Under the pieces are notes generated by a model. It searched no databases, was not told the DNA's origin, and saw only the letters and a list, made by a program, of their open reading frames with translations. From assembly GCA_000403295.2 (NCBI GenBank), contig KE159611.1, forward strand, positions 129,456 through 193,455: DNA of 64,000 bases, written 5' to 3'. The position numbers and the translations under genes are program-made. Below are positions 61,663-64,000 of the stretch, one piece after another. Origin of the DNA: Lachnospiraceae bacterium M18-1. GTDB taxonomy: Bacteria; Bacillota; Clostridia; Lachnospirales; Lachnospiraceae. Positions within the stretch are counted from its first letter, which is position 1. Every line of letters begins with the position of its first letter.

Positions 61663-64000
61663 TTACTTAAAAATTCGATTTTTGTTTTTATAGAGGATCC
61701 GGATGGAATTTATGATACACAGCATCGCCACTCCAGTATCTGCAAAAACCGCCATCCACATATTTGCCAGACCTGCCAGGCCCAGAACCATGACCGCAGC
61801 CTTGACAGCAAGGGCAAATATCACATTCTGCCGTGCAATCCGTCCTGTTGCCTTTGCGATGGACAGTGCCTGGGGAATCGCGCTCATAGAAGAAGTCATA
61901 AACACCACATCCGCTGCCTCAATGGCTGCATCCGCACCGCTTCCCATAGCTGCTCCTACATCGGCTCCAGCCAGCACCGGCGCATCATTGATCCCGTCCC
62001 CGACAAACATCACACTTCCGTGTGCACTGCGAATGCGGGTCAGTTCCTGAAGCTTCTGCTCCGGAAGGAGCTTCGCATGCACTTCATCAATTCCGGTCTC
62101 TGCCGCAACCGCCTGTGCAGCCTCCGCCGCATCCCCGGTCAGCATGGCGGTCACGATTCCCTGCCGCTTCATTGCCTGGACTGCAGGCTTTGCATCTTCC
62201 TTTACTGTATCCGCAATGACCAGGCAGCCGGCATAATTTCCATTGACTGCCAGAAGCACCTCCGTTCCATAGTTTCCTGTCTGCCCCTCTTCCAATACTA
62301 TGCCTGCATCCATGAGGAGAGACCTACTGCCGCAGAGAAGCGTACTGCCTTCTAAAATTGCTTCCACGCCCTTTCCTGCTGTCTCGTTCACAGATTCCGG
62401 ACCGTGAATTGTGATTCCCTGCTGTTCTGCCGCCGCCATAATGCTGGCCGCAATGGGGTGCGTAGAGTTCTGTTCGCAGGTTCCAGCCAGGGCAAGCACC
62501 TGTTCTTCTGCAAACCCTTCTGCTGGAATCACACTCTGAAGTTCAAAATTCCCTTCCGTAACGGTTCCTGTCTTATCCATGACAACTGCTTTGACATCCT
62601 GCAGTGCCTCGATCGCAACGCCTCCCTTAAACAGGATTCCCAGCTTCGATCCTGCTCCAATCCCTGAAAAGAAAGCCAGCGGAACACTCAGAACCAATGC
62701 ACATGGACAGCTGATGACCAGGAATGTCAGCGCTGTATAGATCCAATACTGCCATTCGCCGGTCACCAGGGACGGCAGGATTGCCGTTGCCGCCGCCAGC
62801 GCTACTACGATCGGCGTATAGATTCTTGAGAAACGTGTGATAAAGCGGTCAATTTTAGGCTTGCTTGCGGCCGCATTTTCCACAGAATCCAGGATCTTTG
62901 TTACCATGGAATCTTCCAGCACCTTTTCTACCCGAATTTTCAGAAGCCCGGAAGTATTCACACAGCCGGAAATCACGTTGTCACCCCTTCCTGCAGCCAC
63001 GGGAACCGGCTCCCCGGTCACAGGAGAAGTATCAATCCGGCTCTCCCCTTCTGTGATCGTCCCATCCAACGGAATCCGGTCGCCGGGCCGTACCACCAGG
63101 ATATCGCCCGGTTTTGCCTGCTCTGCGGGAATTACCTGAACTTCGTCGTTACGCACCAGATTGACCACCTCGGGGCGCAGATCCACTGCATCCATAATCT
63201 GGCTTCTGCTGCGGGCAACGGCAATATCCTCGAACAGTTCTCCAACACGGTAAAAGAGCATGACTCCCACCGCTTCTTTATAATCCTGTATGGCAAACGC
63301 GCCGAGTGTAGCAATACTCATCAGAAAGTTTTCGTCGAACACATGGCCCTTGATGATGTTTTTCCCGGCTGTTAAAAGGACGTGCCTGCCCAGTATCAGG
63401 TATGCGATAACCAGAAGGACTGCGGATACCGCCATGGAATAGCGTTCTGTAACGACTCCTGCTGTCATAAGTACCGCGCCGATGCCAAGCTCCCAGATAT
63501 CTTTTTTGTTTTCTTTGGCCTTCTCCCGCTCTGCTGCCTTCCGTTCTGACGCAGCCTGCTTGATCTCCTGCTTTGTCACAGTCACGCCGTCTTCGATGGA
63601 CGCGCAGATCTCCTGGAATACCGGAAGAAGCTCCTCATTTGTATTCGCTACGATCTGGAGCTGCCTGGTGGCATAAATCAGGTTTGCATAATCTACCTGG
63701 GGCAGATCCTGAATCTTCCGTTCCATCTTTGCCGCACAGTTCGCGCAGCCCAGATTCTCAATAATATAGATCTGCTTTTTCACGCCGTCGAATGCGTGAT
63801 TGGCCGGCCGGGGTTCTATCGGCTCATGCCAGCGGCCTTCATGGCCGTGATCGTGGCCGCACCCGCAATGCTCTCCGTGACCATGGCTATGAGTGTGAGA
63901 TTCGTGGTCATGTTCCTCATGCGTATGGTCATGGCCGCACCCGCAATGCTCCCCGTGGCCATGGCTATGAGGATGAGATCCGTGATCATGTCCCTCATGC
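61663..64000 (-). CDS. P1B-type heavy-metal ATPase with HMA domain and histidine-rich N-terminus (5' partial)
   Basis: At least 778 residues, cut by the window edge. From the first possible start (GTG at 63781-63783, which lacks a ribosome site) 706 residues follow, but the frame is open for 72 further codons up to 63999. That part has two His/Cys-rich repeats (HSHGHGEHCGCGHDH) and further His-rich segments. Then come an HMA domain with GCANCAAKME, eight membrane segments, TGEPVPV, the ion-site CPC in ISCPCALVLS, DKTGTVTEG, THPIAAS and VGDGINDAPVL. A zinc/cadmium/lead-type pump is most likely given the His-rich domain. Transcribed toward its terminator at 61614. Confidence 0.93.
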   Translation of the reverse strand, partial: HEGHDHGSHPHSHGHGEHCGCGHDHTHEEHDHESHTHSHGHGEHCGCGHDHGHEGRWHEPIEPRPANHAFDGVKKQIYIIENLGCANCAAKMERKIQDLPQVDYANLIYATRQLQIVANTNEELLPVFQEICASIEDGVTVTKQEIKQAASERKAAEREKAKENKKDIWELGIGAVLMTAGVVTERYSMAVSAVLLVIAYLILGRHVLLTAGKNIIKGHVFDENFLMSIATLGAFAIQDYKEAVGVMLFYRVGELFEDIAVARSRSQIMDAVDLRPEVVNLVRNDEVQVIPAEQAKPGDILVVRPGDRIPLDGTITEGESRIDTSPVTGEPVPVAAGRGDNVISGCVNTSGLLKIRVEKVLEDSMVTKILDSVENAAASKPKIDRFITRFSRIYTPIVVALAAATAILPSLVTGEWQYWIYTALTFLVISCPCALVLSVPLAFFSGIGAGSKLGILFKGGVAIEALQDVKAVVMDKTGTVTEGNFELQSVIPAEGFAEEQVLALAGTCEQNSTHPIAASIMAAAEQQGITIHGPESVNETAGKGVEAILEGSTLLCGSRSLLMDAGIVLEEGQTGNYGTEVLLAVNGNYAGCLVIADTVKEDAKPAVQAMKRQGIVTAMLTGDAAEAAQAVAAETGIDEVHAKLLPEQKLQELTRIRSAHGSVMFVGDGINDAPVLAGADVGAAMGSGADAAIEAADVVFMTSSMSAIPQALSIAKATGRIARQNVIFALAVKAAVMVLGLAGLANMWMAVFADTGVAMLCIINSIRILYKNKNRIFK
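63816..64000 (-). repeat. Tandem repeat coding for the histidine-rich metal-binding region
   Basis: Two copies of a roughly 78-bp unit (about 63923-64000 and 63840-63917 when read on the minus strand) encode HSHGHGEHCGCGHDH with spacer HEEHDHESH between. A third or further copies may lie outside the window. Confidence 0.75.

Noticed and set aside
63816..63998. 60-codon open frame at the right end
   Set aside because: Another frame of the histidine-rich repeat region; the frame continuous with the ATPase is the supported one.

Overview
The window looks like chromosome of an anaerobic gut Firmicute of the Lachnospiraceae type (Blautia, Dorea or mediterraneibacter-like). The grounds are Gram-positive style ribosome binding sites (GGAGG) in front of almost every gene, a large Bacillus-type SRP RNA, a nine-gene ntp-type V-ATPase operon, VanW and VanY proteins, an AgrC/AgrA-type two-component pair and RND and P-type ATPase transporters of the clostridial kind. 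The genus is inferred from gene content, not proven. Most genes lie on the minus strand.

Layout. (1) 1-7400 is an AT-rich accessory block. Two divergent operons face each other: on the minus strand a secreted peptide gene interrupted by an in-frame TAA, a membrane-anchored DUF5027-like protein, three membrane proteins, an ABC ATPase and a further membrane-anchored protein; on the plus strand a BlaI-type repressor without a normal start codon, a BlaR1-type M56 sensor protease and a second small secreted peptide. I read this as a BlaIR-linked peptide or bacteriocin-like export/immunity locus. (2) 7400-14500 holds a decayed ATPase remnant, an AgrC/AgrA pair, an intact DUF234-type ATPase, and a Phd/RelE toxin-antitoxin pair followed by an AAA-like/PD-(D/E)XK protein; this cassette lies between two perfect 46-bp direct repeats. 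(3) 14600-23800 is the V-ATPase operon in the Enterococcus hirae ntp order F-I-K-E-C-G-A-B-D; its K subunit carries the sodium ligands known from E. hirae. (4) 23900-29100 has trmL, an Lrp/aminotransferase pair, an AIR-synthase-like gene, a VanW protein and a tiny membrane protein. (5) 29300-38300 has the first copy of a mobile-looking repeat, the SRP RNA, tadA, two low-complexity proteins, a dGTPase-like gene, KtrAB potassium uptake and a VanY peptidase. (6) 38300-47400 has an Sfp-type transferase, a degenerate GGDEF-EAL protein, rhaBA for L-rhamnose, a V4R sensor with a GGDEF cyclase, and a lone receiver protein. (7) 47600-49600 is a transposase with an apparent frameshift at its start plus decayed DNA. 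(8) 49600-64000 has an AraC regulator, an HD hydrolase/ParA pair, a giant RND permease with a coiled-coil and glycine-repeat insertion, hflX, mnmM, a TPR lipoprotein and a metal-resistance cluster (ArsR, two P1B ATPases).

The most notable structure outside genes is a family of three intergenic elements (29305-29500, 46849-46995, 61421-61567) with 14-bp terminal inverted repeats and internal hairpins; copy three is bounded by a perfect 8-bp duplication, which marks it as a small non-autonomous transposable element. The second hidden feature is that the last P-type ATPase does not begin at its first start codon: an open frame with two histidine/cysteine-rich repeats continues upstream to the edge of the window.
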